Assembly (NCBI GenBank): GCA_033398695.1
Contig: CM065817.1
Span: 64,778,001-64,842,000 of the forward strand
Reading direction: 5' to 3'
DNA from: Orobanche coerulescens
Taxonomy: Eukaryota > Streptophyta > Magnoliopsida > Lamiales > Orobanchaceae
Length of the DNA: 64,000 nucleotides
Shown piece by piece: positions 44,557-57,856 of the stretch. The translations under genes were made by a program, and so were the position numbers. The notes under the pieces were generated by a model. That model saw only the letters and a program-made list of their open reading frames with translations. It did not search any database and was not told where the DNA came from. The number at the start of each line of letters is the position of its first letter. Within the stretch, counting starts at the first letter, position 1.

Positions 44557-44714
44557 GTACGTAACTTAAATTATCTCCCACTTATAATCAAAGCAATGCG
44601 GCCATACACAATAATCTCATTCCCTCCACATGCTTTTCAAAAACTTTTGAGGGTAAGCCTTTTGTGAAAGGATCGGCAAGATTATCTTCGAATGCAACCC
44701 TGGCCCCATCTACA
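44557..44714 (-). pseudogene. CopA2 RNase H C-terminus
   Basis: The minus strand reads VDGARVAFEDNLADPFTKGLP, then EGMRLLCMAAL, the usual end of copia RNase H. It is cut at CTACA (44710-44714) by LardG and continues at 54057. Confidence 0.9.
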
Positions 44715-47700
44715 TGTAACAACCCCAGATTTAACCGGAAATATTACAACGTCGTGGGCCCCGAGATGGAACCCACAAGGCTAAAGGAAATTTTCGTAAA
44801 CATTTTACAAATGCCCAAGAGGCCAACGACGGTACTATCTTTGAAATATTTGAAGACTATATAAAATTTGTTTATCAAAACCGTCGTAAAATCTCGTTTG
44901 AAAGGACAAGGCCTGAAATGCCAGAACTCAACAGTTTAAAAACATAGGTTAAGCTATCGCTTACACGTACCGACAAAATAGTTTAGAAAATGGTTGCCAA
45001 AGTAACCTAAGTTACCAGATACCAAAAGGCCATTTAAAAACACTCACGCAGCGGAAAAGACAAATAATTAAAAATACTCTAGCAGCGGAATACAACAACT
45101 GATCAGGAAACTCAGTACACATTTACATGCCCTAGCCAGTATCCTCCGGGAAGCTCATCTCTCCACGACCGCTACAAGCTCGATATCCAAAGAACCTAAG
45201 AAGAAAGCCCACGACGGGGTCAGCCATAATATCCAACAATGATAGCCGTCACATCACATCAATAATTACATACCAATGAGAATACAAAATAAGAGTACGA
45301 CCAATGTAATCTTATCGTAGTAACTTTACTTACTCAAACAATTCTCATCAGAATAACCATTATCATGATTCGCATCTCGTACTCGATTAACCAATAAACT
45401 CGAACATATTATCTGTATTGTACCTCAAACAATACTCAAGATTCTCAAACTATCATAACCAACTCACGATACGGAAATATGCCAGTCCTGACCAATACGA
45501 TCCATCATATAGTATCATCAAATCCCAAGAGGATGACCGATTGTCCATCAAAAGACGAATACTAAAGAAAATACGGAACATACCTCAAGATGCACAATAC
45601 CACGACAATCATGTCAGTCTAATCCGAGTTCAGATCAATGCAATACGGACACGGTCCTAATACAAGACCTACAAATGCATATTCATATGACCACGTCAAT
45701 ATGCTCAAAACAATAACAACATTGTATACTCAATGGAAATACCATGATCCAGCGCCCTCAGCATAGATCCCCTGATGATCCTACTAGATCAACATGAGGT
45801 GGATAACCAACAATATACATATGCACAAAAACACATATAAAACCAACGATGCGAATCCACATGATTCCATCAACACAATACTGGGTAATCCAACGATCCA
45901 GCGCCCTCAGCATAGATCCCTATGATGATCCCGTCGGACCAATGAATGGTGGAAAACCTGTCCAGCGATCCCGCGCCCTAAGCATAGATCCCCATGATGA
46001 TCCCGTCGAACCAACGCATGGTGGACATCCGATCCAGCGCCCTCAGCATAGATCCTCATGATCCTATCGGATCATTTACAACATAAACAATACAATTATG
46101 CATACACATATGCAACTCACTATGTTCATCAACGTGAACAACATATGAATCAAAATATGAACGACACTATGATGGAACAACTAGGACGACTTCATGTTGA
46201 GCAAGATGAATTACAACATGCATGATCAACATCATTAACACTAAACCGAATCAAACTAAGATACTTGTCCCGAGTCCTTCAGGAGCAATCTCGATGTCAA
46301 ATCATCACCGGCAATTATCCTCAATGCTCGGCGATCCAAACGTACAATGAACTATAGATACTCATATCCTCGTCTTTACCATAATGTAACCTCGATACCC
46401 GAATATGCCAATAACCGAAATAAATCATATACAGTACGAATTCTACCACTACAATCAACGAACATTCGATCTTCATATCTAAAGATACCGATAATTCAAC
46501 CTACGATCGTCTTGCTATGTTCAATTCATCAAGGAGTTCTTCAAGAACACTAAAAGATTCAAAACCTTGTTCATAGCCATCAAAACAACGAAATTCGATA
46601 TCCTCTACCATCTAAATAACCTCATTCATGATTCAAGGTGTATGTTATCATATTTTCCAATATATGATCCTCCTAACATCAAGAATCGAAACAATCCTAC
46701 CAAGAACACCAAGAGCACTATGAATCTATAATCATAACCGGCATAATCAAGACATAAACCATCATATCCTTCAACATATAGTTCATATAACCTCAAGAAC
46801 CTTAACAACAGCATCATAATCATCTTTATACGAAGCAAATATGGATAGCAATACCAAAAATCTGAAATCAAGGTGTAGAGTTCATCAACATACCTCAAGA
46901 ACATGAATAGCACAATCAAACTGTTCAAGAACCATTGATATCTTCACATCCAAGCCTTTAATCCATGCTTCAAGCTTATAATCAAGTTGGAAGAGGTTAT
47001 CCTCACTAACACACTCATAGGGATGAAGTTTGAAGGAGGAAATAGCTTTTCTCTCGTGGAGAAATGAGAAGCCGATCTTCATTTTATAAACTGCATTGTT
47101 CATTACGTACGTTACCTATACTCCATTACGTACGTAAAAGGCTTAGCGTACGCTATACTCAAATCCTTAGCGTACGCTAACGTCTGGCCAAAGCTCACTG
47201 ACCTGTTTCGTTCACTTGCTTACGTACGTATTGTTTCCTCCATAACGTACGTAATACGTACATTGACTTGCTACAGTAAATGTCCAGTTAGCGTACGTTA
47301 TACACTAATCGTAGCGTACACTAACTCAGCGTTGACTTACCCGTGCACGTTCCTCGCCAAAAGCTGCCGACCGCGGGTCCCACCTATCGGCCATAGCCTG
47401 AGCTGTCTGATTCCTCTCGTTACGTACGTAATGCATTATGCATACCGTACGTAACACTTAGCAACTTAACGTACGTTAACTCTACTCATTAACGTACGTA
47501 ATCCTTGTACCTTAGCGTACGCTAAGTATACATCGTAGCGTGCGCTAATGTGGCTATACTTAGCCATTTTCAGCTACTCTTGTCCAACGTCTCGACATGC
47601 AGAATACGAATATACGGCACACTGTACGTATACTCAACACATAGTATCCTCAAATGTAATTGTCGACCAAATACGACAATTATACCAATACTGACATCTC

Positions 47701-47803
47701 AGTCCTTCATTTATTTTATCCATATTGTACAGATTCCACGCTGTACAACATGACTCGGATAAAATAATATTAAACAACCGTAGTAGAAATTTCAGATATT
47801 ACA
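44715..47803 (-). repeat. LardG 3' LTR
   Basis: Highly similar to 50344-54056 but lacks about 620 bases present there at 52064-52687. Contains the tandem GATCCAGCGCCCTCAGCATAG units at 45750-46060 and the TACGTACGTA/AGCGTACGCT cluster at 47100-47560. Open frames here are spurious: the same frames recur in the other LTR. Confidence 0.93.
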
Positions 47804-47832
47804 TACTACACCACTTAAAATAAGTTTCGGCC
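47804..47832 (-). other. LardG polypurine tract region
   Basis: The minus strand reads TTTCGAGGCCGAAACTTATT then TTAAGTGGTGTAGTA against the LTR. The same arrangement, TTTCGGGACGAAATTTATT then TTTAAAGGGGTAGAA, occurs at 59225-59255 and is a hallmark of plant Tekay/Del-type gypsy elements. Confidence 0.75.
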
Positions 47833-50327
47833 TCGAAACTTACAACCCATCATAAAAAGAAACAAACAGTTCAACCAACATATTCCGAAACCATCACAAC
47901 AACGATCAATCATCATTATTACCGAATAATCAAAATAGCGTACTTACAAATGCGCAAAGTCGGCGATCTCATGAGATACTAGCAACTGAATTTACTGTAA
48001 AGCCTCGATACGCTTACAATCACATTCCATGAATCTCAACAAAAATATATCATATTCGGATGACATAATTTATCCATGTCAAATCATTTGTGCCTGATTA
48101 CCCAATCAAATCCAAATCCTGCTAAAAATCAATAATGCATGATACATCTGTGAAACAACTGCCTAAATCAACGACACAAATCCCGAAACATCGGCACAAA
48201 GTTCGAATGCTAAGATGATCACCAGCAATGATCAACCAATAAATTAATCGATAATATCATCGACATGATAAACTCTATTACGACCAATCCAAAGGTCAAC
48301 ACGCATCTGAGAATATCATCAACATGATAAACTCCAATATGACCAACTAGAGATCAAAACACAATCGAGAATATCATCATCATGAAAAACTCCGATATTA
48401 CCAACGAACGATCAGTGATAATCGAGAATACCTTCACACAGTAAACTTCGGCACGACCAACACAGAACCACAGAAACTGATACACGAAAGAACAAAATTC
48501 TCAAAACGACACACCAATCACATACAGCGGATCTCAATAAACATACCCGACTGGTGAACATACCTCTCGGCATACGAACAACTAATCACAACCTATTGAA
48601 CATATCCAAATCATACCTGGAGTGGGAACGACCACTCAATATCCAAAACCACCAACATGGGTCACCATCCCCAAATCTACACTTATAAATAAATCCTTCA
48701 AAAATCATTATGGTAAAAATCACACTACTACCATACCAATTGAATCACATAGTACATATGTCCCGATTTCACGAAATCCAAAGTTCCAAAATTACATCCT
48801 GTGCATGGATCTACAACACGCAGCATATTTCTCTTATCTGATCGACCGATCTTCCCTGGATAACCAAGCTACCATATTAAAATTCGAATCTCTTTTCCTC
48901 GTACCATCGATATGATATCCAGTTTGTGAGTCACACTCATAACTTCACCATGATATGCAAAATGCGTATGTATATCAATCACATTCTGAAAAATCAGTTT
49001 GAAATCATGCAATCTTGTCAAGAAGACAAATTTTTGAAAGTTCTTTCAAAATTTGCAAAACTCAAAACATAAATTTTCGTAAGACTACGAAATCAATTTT
49101 CGAAAAAAATTAAATCGGCTCGCTGGTGCCAAGTATTCGATAACAGTGTCCTTCAAATCCACAGGATTTCAAAGTTTGAAAATGAAAACTATGCAAATGA
49201 TTGACCACATCCATATTCCTGTATACCAATCTGGCTCGTCAAAAATTCCACTGACATTCCATCGGGAAACTACACGATATAGTTCCAAAATCTCAATATA
49301 TAAACTCCGACCAAAAACTCCTTTTCCCACTTATGACTCGCAACATCAACCATTAACCCATCGTGGATTACCTCAACCATACTATGACAAAACATTGAAA
49401 TATCAACAAGTCAAACACAGCGAAAGACTTCCCGAGAAGTTTCATTTGAACAAGTAAACCAAAACCTCGAAAAGCAGAAACGAAATAGATAAACGATTGA
49501 TAAAGTGTTTTAGAGATCTCGGGAGTTTTAAAAAAACAGAAAAAGCCTTCTTTTGAAATATTAGGGTCTCAGCCCGTATCTTGGCCCGCATTACAAGAAG
49601 TTTAAAACGTATAAAACTCTTTTCGGACTCCCAGTCCTGAGTTACAAAACTATTTCAAGGTCAATTGGGTCTCGGCCCAAAAATCACTTCAAATAAAACA
49701 TTCGTGAAACATTCATTTTGAAAAGTATCATTTTCAAATGCTCAAAAGCAGTTTCATATATTTCAAAATGACTTAACATGACTACATGTTCTTCTCAACA
49801 ATCCACAGTCCTTCTCCCGATTACACAACTCCGTTTCCAAAATCTAACTGACATAATGATTTCCGAAATCATAATTTCTCAAGATCATCAATCCTGTCTC
49901 ACTCTGTCATCTCATACTGTGAAGCATAATATCTTTCTGAATCTCAAAACATATCAACTTAGAACGGCAATAAATCTCAATGAAATTCAAAAATCCAAGT
50001 ACTTACAGATCGTGAAGCCGATGATTCCCCGTGATACTGGCACATGTCTCGACTCTAGAAAATACTCGACAAAGATATTTTCAAAACACATGTTTTGCAA
50101 ACTCAGTTCAACTTGAGAACACAACACATCTCTTTCAAGAGAATCACGTTAGCACCATTTGGAAAAGTTTACAACAATCCCAGTACCACACTGATAAATC
50201 ACATAATGCACAAGCCCGAGTGGACAACAAAAACTCACGACTCCAATATTTGTCAATCGACAACTCGAATGACGCGACAAAAACACGACCCAACTCGACC
50301 CAAATGCCTAGGTTTTCTTAACCTAAA
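47833..50327. other. LardG interior, non-coding
   Basis: No Gag, protease, RT, RNase H or integrase signature on either strand. A degenerate tandem repeat of four units (54-62 bp; GAGAATATCATCANCATGA core) lies at 48252-48460. The longest open frames are about 100 codons and lack domain signatures. Confidence 0.7.
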
Positions 50328-50338
50328 CTCTGATACCA
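50328..50338 (-). other. LardG primer-binding site (initiator tRNA-Met)
   Basis: The minus strand reads TGGTATCAGAG, five bases inside the 5' LTR. Confidence 0.92.
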
Positions 50339-50343
50339 TATTC

Positions 50344-53300
50344 TGTAACACCCCCAGATTTAATCGGAAATATTACAACGCCGTGGGCCCCGAGATGGAA
50401 CCCACAAGGCTAAAGGAAATTTTCGTAAACATTTTACAAACCCCCAAGAGGCCAACGACGGTACTATCTTTAAAATATTTGAAGACTATATAAAATTTAT
50501 TTATCAAAACCGTCGTAAAATCTCGTTTGAAAGGACAAGGCCTGAAATGCCAGAACTCAACAGTTTAAAAACATAGGTTAAGCTATCGCTTACACGTACC
50601 GACAAAATAGTTTAGAAAATGGTTGCCAAAGTAACCTAAGTTACCAGATACCAAAAGGACATTTAAAAACACTCACGCAGCGGAAAAGACAAACAATTAA
50701 AAATACTCTAGCAGCGGAATACAACTGATCAGGAAACTCAGTACACATTTACATGCCCTAGCCAGTATCCTCCGGGAAGCTCATCTCTCCACGACCGCTA
50801 CAAGCTCGATATCCAAAGAACCTAAAAAGAAAGCCCACAACGGGGTCAGCCATAATATCCAACAATGATAACCGTCACATCACATCAATAATTACATACC
50901 AATGAGAATACAAAATAAGAGTACGACCAATGTAATCTTATCGTAGTAACTTTACTTACTCAAATAATTCTCATCAGAATAACCATTATCATAATTCGCA
51001 TCTCGTACTCGATTAACCAATAAACTCGAACATATTATCTGTATTGTACCTCAAACAATACTCAAGATTCTCAAACTATCATAACCAACTCACGATACAG
51101 AAATATACCAGTCCTGACCAATACGATCCATCATATAATATCATCAAATCCCAAGACGATGACCGATTGTCCATCAAAAGACGAATACTAAAGGAAATAC
51201 GGAACATACCTCAAGATGCACAATACCACGACAATAATGTCAGTCTAATCCGAGATCAGATCAATGCAATACGGACACGGTCCTAACACAAGACCTACAA
51301 ATGCATATTCATATGACCACGTCAATATGCTCAAAACAATAACAGCATTGTATACTCAATGGAAATCCCATGATCCAGCACCCTCAGCATAGATCCCCTG
51401 ATGATCCTACTAGATCAACATGAGGTGGATAACCAACAATATACATATGCACAAAAACACATATAAAACCAACGATGCGAATCCACATGATTCCATCAAC
51501 ACAATACTGGGTAATCCAACGATCCAGCGCCCTCAGCATAGATCCCCATGATGATCCCGTCGGACCAATGCATGGTGGAAAACCTGTCCAGCGATCCAGC
51601 GCCCTAAGCATAGATCCCCATGATGATCCCGTCGAACCAACGCATGGTGGACATCCGATCCAGCGCCCTCAGCATAGATCCTCATGATCCCATCGGATCA
51701 TTTACAACATAAACAATATAATTATGCATACATATATGCAACTCAATATGTTCATCAACGTGAACAACATATGAATCAAAACATGAACGACACTATGATG
51801 AAACAACTAGGACGACTTCATGTTCATCAAGATGAATGACAACATGCATGATCAACATCATTAACACTAAACTGAATCAAACTAAGATACTTGTCCCGAG
51901 TCCTTCAGGAGCAATCTCGATGTCAAATCATCACCGGCAATTATCCTCAATGCTCGGCGACCCAAACGTACAATGAACTATAGATACTCATATCCTCGTC
52001 TTTACCATAATGTAACCTCGATACCCGAATATGCCAATAACCGAAATAAATCATATACAGTACGATTTAACTTCCAGAATCGGAAAGACAACATATATTC
52101 CTTGCTATATGCATTATAAACGAAATGAAACTGAAACCATTCATTAAACATTATAACTTAGCAAGTAATAACTTGCCTCGATACCGATACGACGATGATG
52201 AAGCCGTCACTAATCTCATTGTCTTCGTCTACGAGCTCCTCGGCCCTGACCAACGCAATTCACGAACATACTCGAAGACGACCGCAACATACGGTTATAA
52301 ACACCGATCAATAATCTCAACCTATTGAAGTAATCAAATAGCAACGATTCGATAACAATCAATAACCGACATAGCCAACCAATCAAACTCAACGGGTCAA
52401 CGATACCTCAATCATATATAAAACCAAATAATATACTCAAACCATTTTACGAACTCATATCCATCATATGAACCGAAATCCGATAATTACTAATCAATAT
52501 AACCGATCAACAAACTCAACGATTTCACAATATCCCGATTAAACACAATTCCAAACAATCCAACTCAAACAATTACGAATTTATAACCAAAATACGATTA
52601 CGGATACGAATGTAAAGGAAATCATATTCGGTGATCAATCGCAATCTTTCTGGATTCCAAATTGATATCATGATTCGTATTTCATCAAGAACATACGAAT
52701 TCTACCACTACAATCAACGAACATTCGATCTTCATATCTAAAGATACCGATAATTCAACCTACGATCGTCTTGCTATGTTCAATTCATCAAGGAGTTCTT
52801 CAAGAACACTAAAAGATTCAAAACCTTGTTCATAGCCATCAAAACAACGAAATTCGATATCCTCTAACATCTAAATAACCTCATTCATGATTCAAGGTGT
52901 ATGTTATCATATTTTCCAATATATGATCCTCCTAACATCAAGAATCGAAACAATCCTACCAAGAACACCAAGAACACTATGAATCTATAATCATAACCGG
53001 CATAATAAAGACATAAACCATCATATCCTTCAACATATAGTTCATATAACCTCAAGAACCTTAACAACATCATAATCATCTTTATACGAAGCAAATACGG
53101 ATAGCAATACCAAAAATCCGAAATCAAGGTGTAGAGTTCATCAACATACCTCAAGAACATGAATAGCACAATCAAACTCTTCAAGAACCATTGATATATT
53201 CACATCCAAGCCTTTAATCCATGCTTCAAGCTTATAATCAAGTTGGAAGAGGTTATCCTCACTAACACACTCATAGGGATGAAGTTTGAAGGAGGAAATA

Positions 53301-54056
53301 GCTTTTCTCTCGTGGAGAAATGAGAAGCCGATCTTCATTTTATAAACTGCATTGTTCATTACGTACGTTACCTGTACTCCATTACGCACGTAAAAGGCTT
53401 AGCGTACGCTATACTCAAATCCTTAGCATACGCTAACGTCTGGCCAAAGCTCACTGACCTATTTCGTTCACTTGCTTACGTACGTAATGTTTCCTCCATA
53501 ACGTAAATACGTACGTTGACTTGCTACAGTAAATGTCCAGTTAGCGTACGTTATACACTAATCGTAGCGTACACTAACTCAGCGTTGACTCACCCGTGCA
53601 CGTTCCTCGCCGAAAGCTTCCGACCGCGGGTCCCACCTGTCAGCCATAGCCTGAGCTGTCTGATTCCTCTCGTTACATACGTAATGCCTTATGCATAGCG
53701 TACGTAACACTTAGCAACTTAACGTACGTTAACTCTACTCATTAACGTACGTAATCCTTGTACCTTAGCGTACGCTAAGTATACATCAAAGCGTGCGCTA
53801 ATGTGGCTATACTTAGCCATTTTCAGCTACTCTTGTCCAACGTCTCGACATGCAGAATATGAATATACGGCACACTGTACGTATACTCAACACATAGTAT
53901 CCTCAAATGTAATTGTCGACCAAATACGACAATTATATCAATACTGACATCTCAGTCCTTCATTTATTTTATCCATATTGTACAGATTCCACGCTGTACA
54001 ACATGACTCGGATAAAATAATATTAAACAACTATAGTAGAAATTTCGGATATTACA
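50344..54056 (-). repeat. LardG 5' LTR
   Basis: The longer LTR copy, including the 52064-52687 segment missing from the other LTR. Tandem units at 51370-51690 and the palindrome cluster at 53360-53810 are conserved. Confidence 0.93.
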
Positions 54057-57000
54057 CTACATCTCTTTCTTTTACAATGTGTCGTATGATATGGTACTTG
54101 TGGTTTATATATTTACTTGCCTTATGGGCTCGCAGTTCCCTCAAATTTTTTACTGCATCAGTATTATCACAGTAAAGTGTAACACCATTTGGCAAATCGA
54201 AAACACATCTAATTCCTGCAGGAAGTACTTGAGCCATACTAATGGCTCCACAGAGGCTGCGACGTACTCAGAGGCTTCCACATACTCGACTTCCATGGTA
54301 GAGTCTGAGATGCATTTCGGCTTCATACTCGCCCAACTAATGGTTCCACCTCCCAGAGTAAACACATAACCTGAAGTACACTTGGACATTTCTTTGTCTC
54401 CTGAAAAATCTGAGTCAGTATAATCCACTGGACATAGGTCATCTGATTGATATACTAACATGTACTACCTAGTCCTTCTCAGGTACTTGAGTATATGTTT
54501 GACAACAATCCAGTGTCCTCATCCAGGGTTCAACTGATATCTAGCATCCATGCCTACGGCATGATAGATGTCTGGTCTAGTGTAAAGCATAACATACATG
54601 AGGCCTCCACTGTTGAGGCATAAGCGACCATCTTCATGTCATTTATGTCCTTTTGTGTCTTAGGACACATATCCATAGATAGTTGAATTACGTACTTGTA
54701 AGGTAGAAAACCTTTATTGAAATTCTTTGTGCTAAACCGCTTTAGCATTGTATTGATATAGGATGCCTGATATAAGCACAACATCCTTTTCTTTAGATCA
54801 CGAAAGATCCTAATTCCAAGAATGTGTCCTGCTTATTCCAAATCCTTCATAGAAAACTGCTCAAATAACCATACTTATACGTTTGGTAACTGCATCATAT
54901 TGTTTCCAGTCAGAAGGATATCATTTATGTATAGTATAAGAAACACCAACATATTTCCACCATATTTTTTAAACACACAACTCTCGCTCGGATATTGAAT
55001 GAATCTATATGACTCGACAATCTCGTCAAATCGAGTGCTCCAAGATCTAGATACTTGTTGAAGTCCATAAGTGGACATTTTAAGCTTGCACACTAAGTGC
55101 TCTTCTCATTCAGCACTGAATCCCTCTGGTTGGCGCATATGGATTTTTTTAACTAGACTGCCATTCAAGAATTCATTCATGACATCCATCTACTAGATCT
55201 CTGGATCCAAATACACGGCTATAGATAAATGAATCCTGATTGACTTAAGCATGGCTTGCGGTGAAAAGATTTCATCTAATTGATGCCCTCCTTATGAGTA
55301 TAACCTTTAGCTACAAGCACAGGTTTAAAGGTCTCAACCTTCCCATCACTTTATTTCTTTCGATTGTAGACCCATTTACTCCCAATGGCTTGTACGCCAT
55401 TAGTTAGTTCGACTAGCTCCCACACTTGATTGGAATCCACATATCCCATTTCTGATTCCGTTGCTACTTTCCAAGAGTCAACATTTTTATCTTGAATTGC
55501 CTCATTGTAAGTCCAGGGTCTGATTCGTCTTCGCCTGAGATCGATTCCAGCTACTTTCCCACACCTATGAATCATTTCGGTTGACGAACAACCCTCCCAC
55601 TATGAATAACCAACTCCTGACTTGGTGTAAAAGTTTCAGAATCGATACATGGTGTAGTGTTAGTCGGTGCTTGTATGATTTGTATAGATGGAGTCTCACC
55701 ACTCAACTCTTCCCAAATTACATCATTCATTGGCTTGTGACTAATCACATAATCCTCTTCCAGGAATCGGGCATTGGTGATAACATTGATCTTCTAATAG
55801 TGGAGACTATAGAACAAGCCAAATTTTGTTCCTTTAGGGTATCCTACAAACATTCGTAGCTCTATACGAGATGCCAACTTATCAGCATCCTTATTTAGCA
55901 TGTGCTAGAGTCCCCCAAGTTCCCCCAAGTTCGAACATGTCTTAGACTGGGATTCCGCCCACTCCATATTTCTGTGGGTGTTTTTGGAACTGATTTCGAA
56001 GGCATTAGGTTTAGTGTATATGCTGTTGTTTCCAAGGTGTACCTCCAGAACAAAATAAGTAAATCTGAGTAACTCATCATTAACCTAACCATCTCTAAAA
56101 AGGTTTATTCCTTCTCTCAGCAACACCATTTTGTTGTGGAGTTACCTGTGCATTGAGATGGGACGTAATCCCCTCATTTGCCAAGAAATTCAAAAACTCT
56201 CCACTAAGGTATTTGCCACCATGATCAGATTGTAGCGACTTGATACTCTTTCCATGACGCTTTGCTGTTTCAGCCTTAAAATCTCTAAACTTGTCAAAGG
56301 CTTCAGACTTACATCACATCAAATAGATGTATCCATATCTCAAATAATGATCTATAAGTGTGATGAAGTATTCGAAATCACTCCTAGCATGGATGTTCAT
56401 TGGACCGTATACATCAATATGAACTAATTCTAAAATATTATGAGCACTATTTCCCTTGGTCTTAAAAACTCTTTTGGTCATTTTACCTTACAGACAAGAT
56501 TCACATATTGAAAATGACCCAAATTAGAGTTCATTCAATGGGCGAATCGTAAATACCGCAGATGTGTTTGGTTTATGCTTGAAGGTTTTGTTTTCTTTTT
56601 TAAGTTTAGACAAAGAGATAAGCGATCTATGTTTATACATAGGAGTTTGTGTAGTATTAATGACACATCATCTATCAGTATAGATACCTTTGTAAATATA
56701 TTCACCGTTTCTTGTAATAACAACATCATTATCAAAAGAAACTGAATAACCATCACAACCTAATTTAGAAACCGAAATTAAATTCGTTCTAAAATTAGGT
56801 ATCAATAGTATATTATTTAGGACTAATGTCTTATCACTAATCTTCAACTGCATGATTCCCACTGCTACAGCCATAGGCCTGGAATAATTGCCTTAATTGA
56901 TGGTGATCTCGCCCACACTAAGCTCCCTGGTTACCTGATAACTGTGCGAATCAAAGCAAATTAATGGAGCCTAAATCTATTATCCACGAAGTGGTAGAAC

Positions 57001-57339
57001 AAGCTGCCAAATATGTTTTGACTACTAGTACCCGAAACATACCTTTCTTGCGAGCAGGGTAGTCCACTTAAAAATATCTTTTCTGACCACACTTGTAGCA
57101 CTTCTCCTTTGCTTTTTATTCGCCTTAGGCTGAGAAGCCTTACTTTTCAGCTTGAGGGTGTCATTTGCTTCTGCCCACTTGTTTCTTCGTCTTCCTCCAC
57201 TTGGGTTTAGAAGTTGAACACCAATTTCCGCAAGAACTTGATACTCTTGTCTGAAGATACCTTCTGCATCTTGAAGCTCTGTCAGCAATTCCGCCAAAGC
57301 ATATATTCCCTACGATTCATGTTGTAGTTTAGGCGGAAC
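54057..57339 (-). pseudogene. CopA2 gag (end), integrase, RT and RNase H, heavily decayed
   Basis: On the minus strand from the right: gag end with the zinc-knuckle region (57300-57030), GAG-pre-integrase (VLNNILLIPNFRTNLISVSK, near 56870-56670), integrase with TLNLMPSKSVPKTPTEIW (56092-55895), the RT start SWKVATESEMGYVDSNQVW (near 55470), the RT catalytic box at about 54930, and RNase H with DYTDSDFSGDKEMSKCTSG and YCDNTDAVKNL. The catalytic box reads YIND where copia has YVDD, losing one Asp. Many frames are used. It is broken at 57339, where SireB3 gag begins. Confidence 0.85.
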
Positions 57340-57856
57340 AGGGCATAATCGTTTGTCTTATTTTGATTATGAGATTTTACCTCTTTTATTGCATTTCTAA
57401 GTTGACAGTTGCATTCCATGAGCTTTTCTTATGTGACTTGCTATTTTTGGAATCTAAAGACATATTTTCATAATTATTTTTGAGCAAGTCATTCTCATCC
57501 TTCAGCTCCAAATTGGAAAGTGAGAGCTGTAAATTTTCGTGTTTTAACATCTCATGAATTGTTGAAAGATTCTAAACTCATGCATTATATTTTTGAAACT
57601 ATGTGATGCATTGACAGGGTTAGTTGAGGTTGAGCTTACATCATTATCACTTCCATTATCTTTTTCTTCTTTTGCCATAAAGTACAGATATGCTTTATCT
57701 TCAATCTCATCATCAGAGGAGTCATTGTCGGTGACACCCCGTATACACTCCTCTGTCTTGATTGCTGTAGGCGGTGCGCCTGATACGCTGATAAGTGCAT
57801 TTAGCTTACTTCTCCAAATACGTCGTTTTTTTCATCATTTTCTTGTAGCTCAGCAT
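57340..57856 (-). pseudogene. SireB3 gag fragment
   Basis: Homologous to 14730-15250 of SireB1 (the acidic/serine stretch after the zinc knuckle). It joins CopA2 gag at about 57339 without any LTR, and is cut on the right by the gypsy LTR at 57857 after AGCAT. Confidence 0.75.

Larger units (their letters stand above)
44715..54056 (-). mobile_element. LardG: protein-less Ty3/gypsy derivative with giant LTRs
   Basis: LTRs 44715-47803 (3089 bp) and 50344-54056 (3713 bp) start TGTAACA(A/C)CCCCAGATTT and end GATATTACA. There is a perfect duplication CTACA (44710-44714 and 54057-54061) in CopA2 RNase H. A primer-binding site next to the right LTR and a polypurine tract next to the left one give minus orientation. 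The 2.5-kb interior has no recognisable Gag or Pol. Ends and polypurine tract match the Tekay-like element at 57857, pointing to a Ty3/gypsy large retrotransposon derivative moved by proteins of that group. Confidence 0.88.

Noticed and set aside
45418..46061. Open frames repeated in both LardG LTRs
   Set aside because: Short, differ by frame-neutral substitutions only because LTRs are duplicates, and encode tandem-repeat sequence; not genes.
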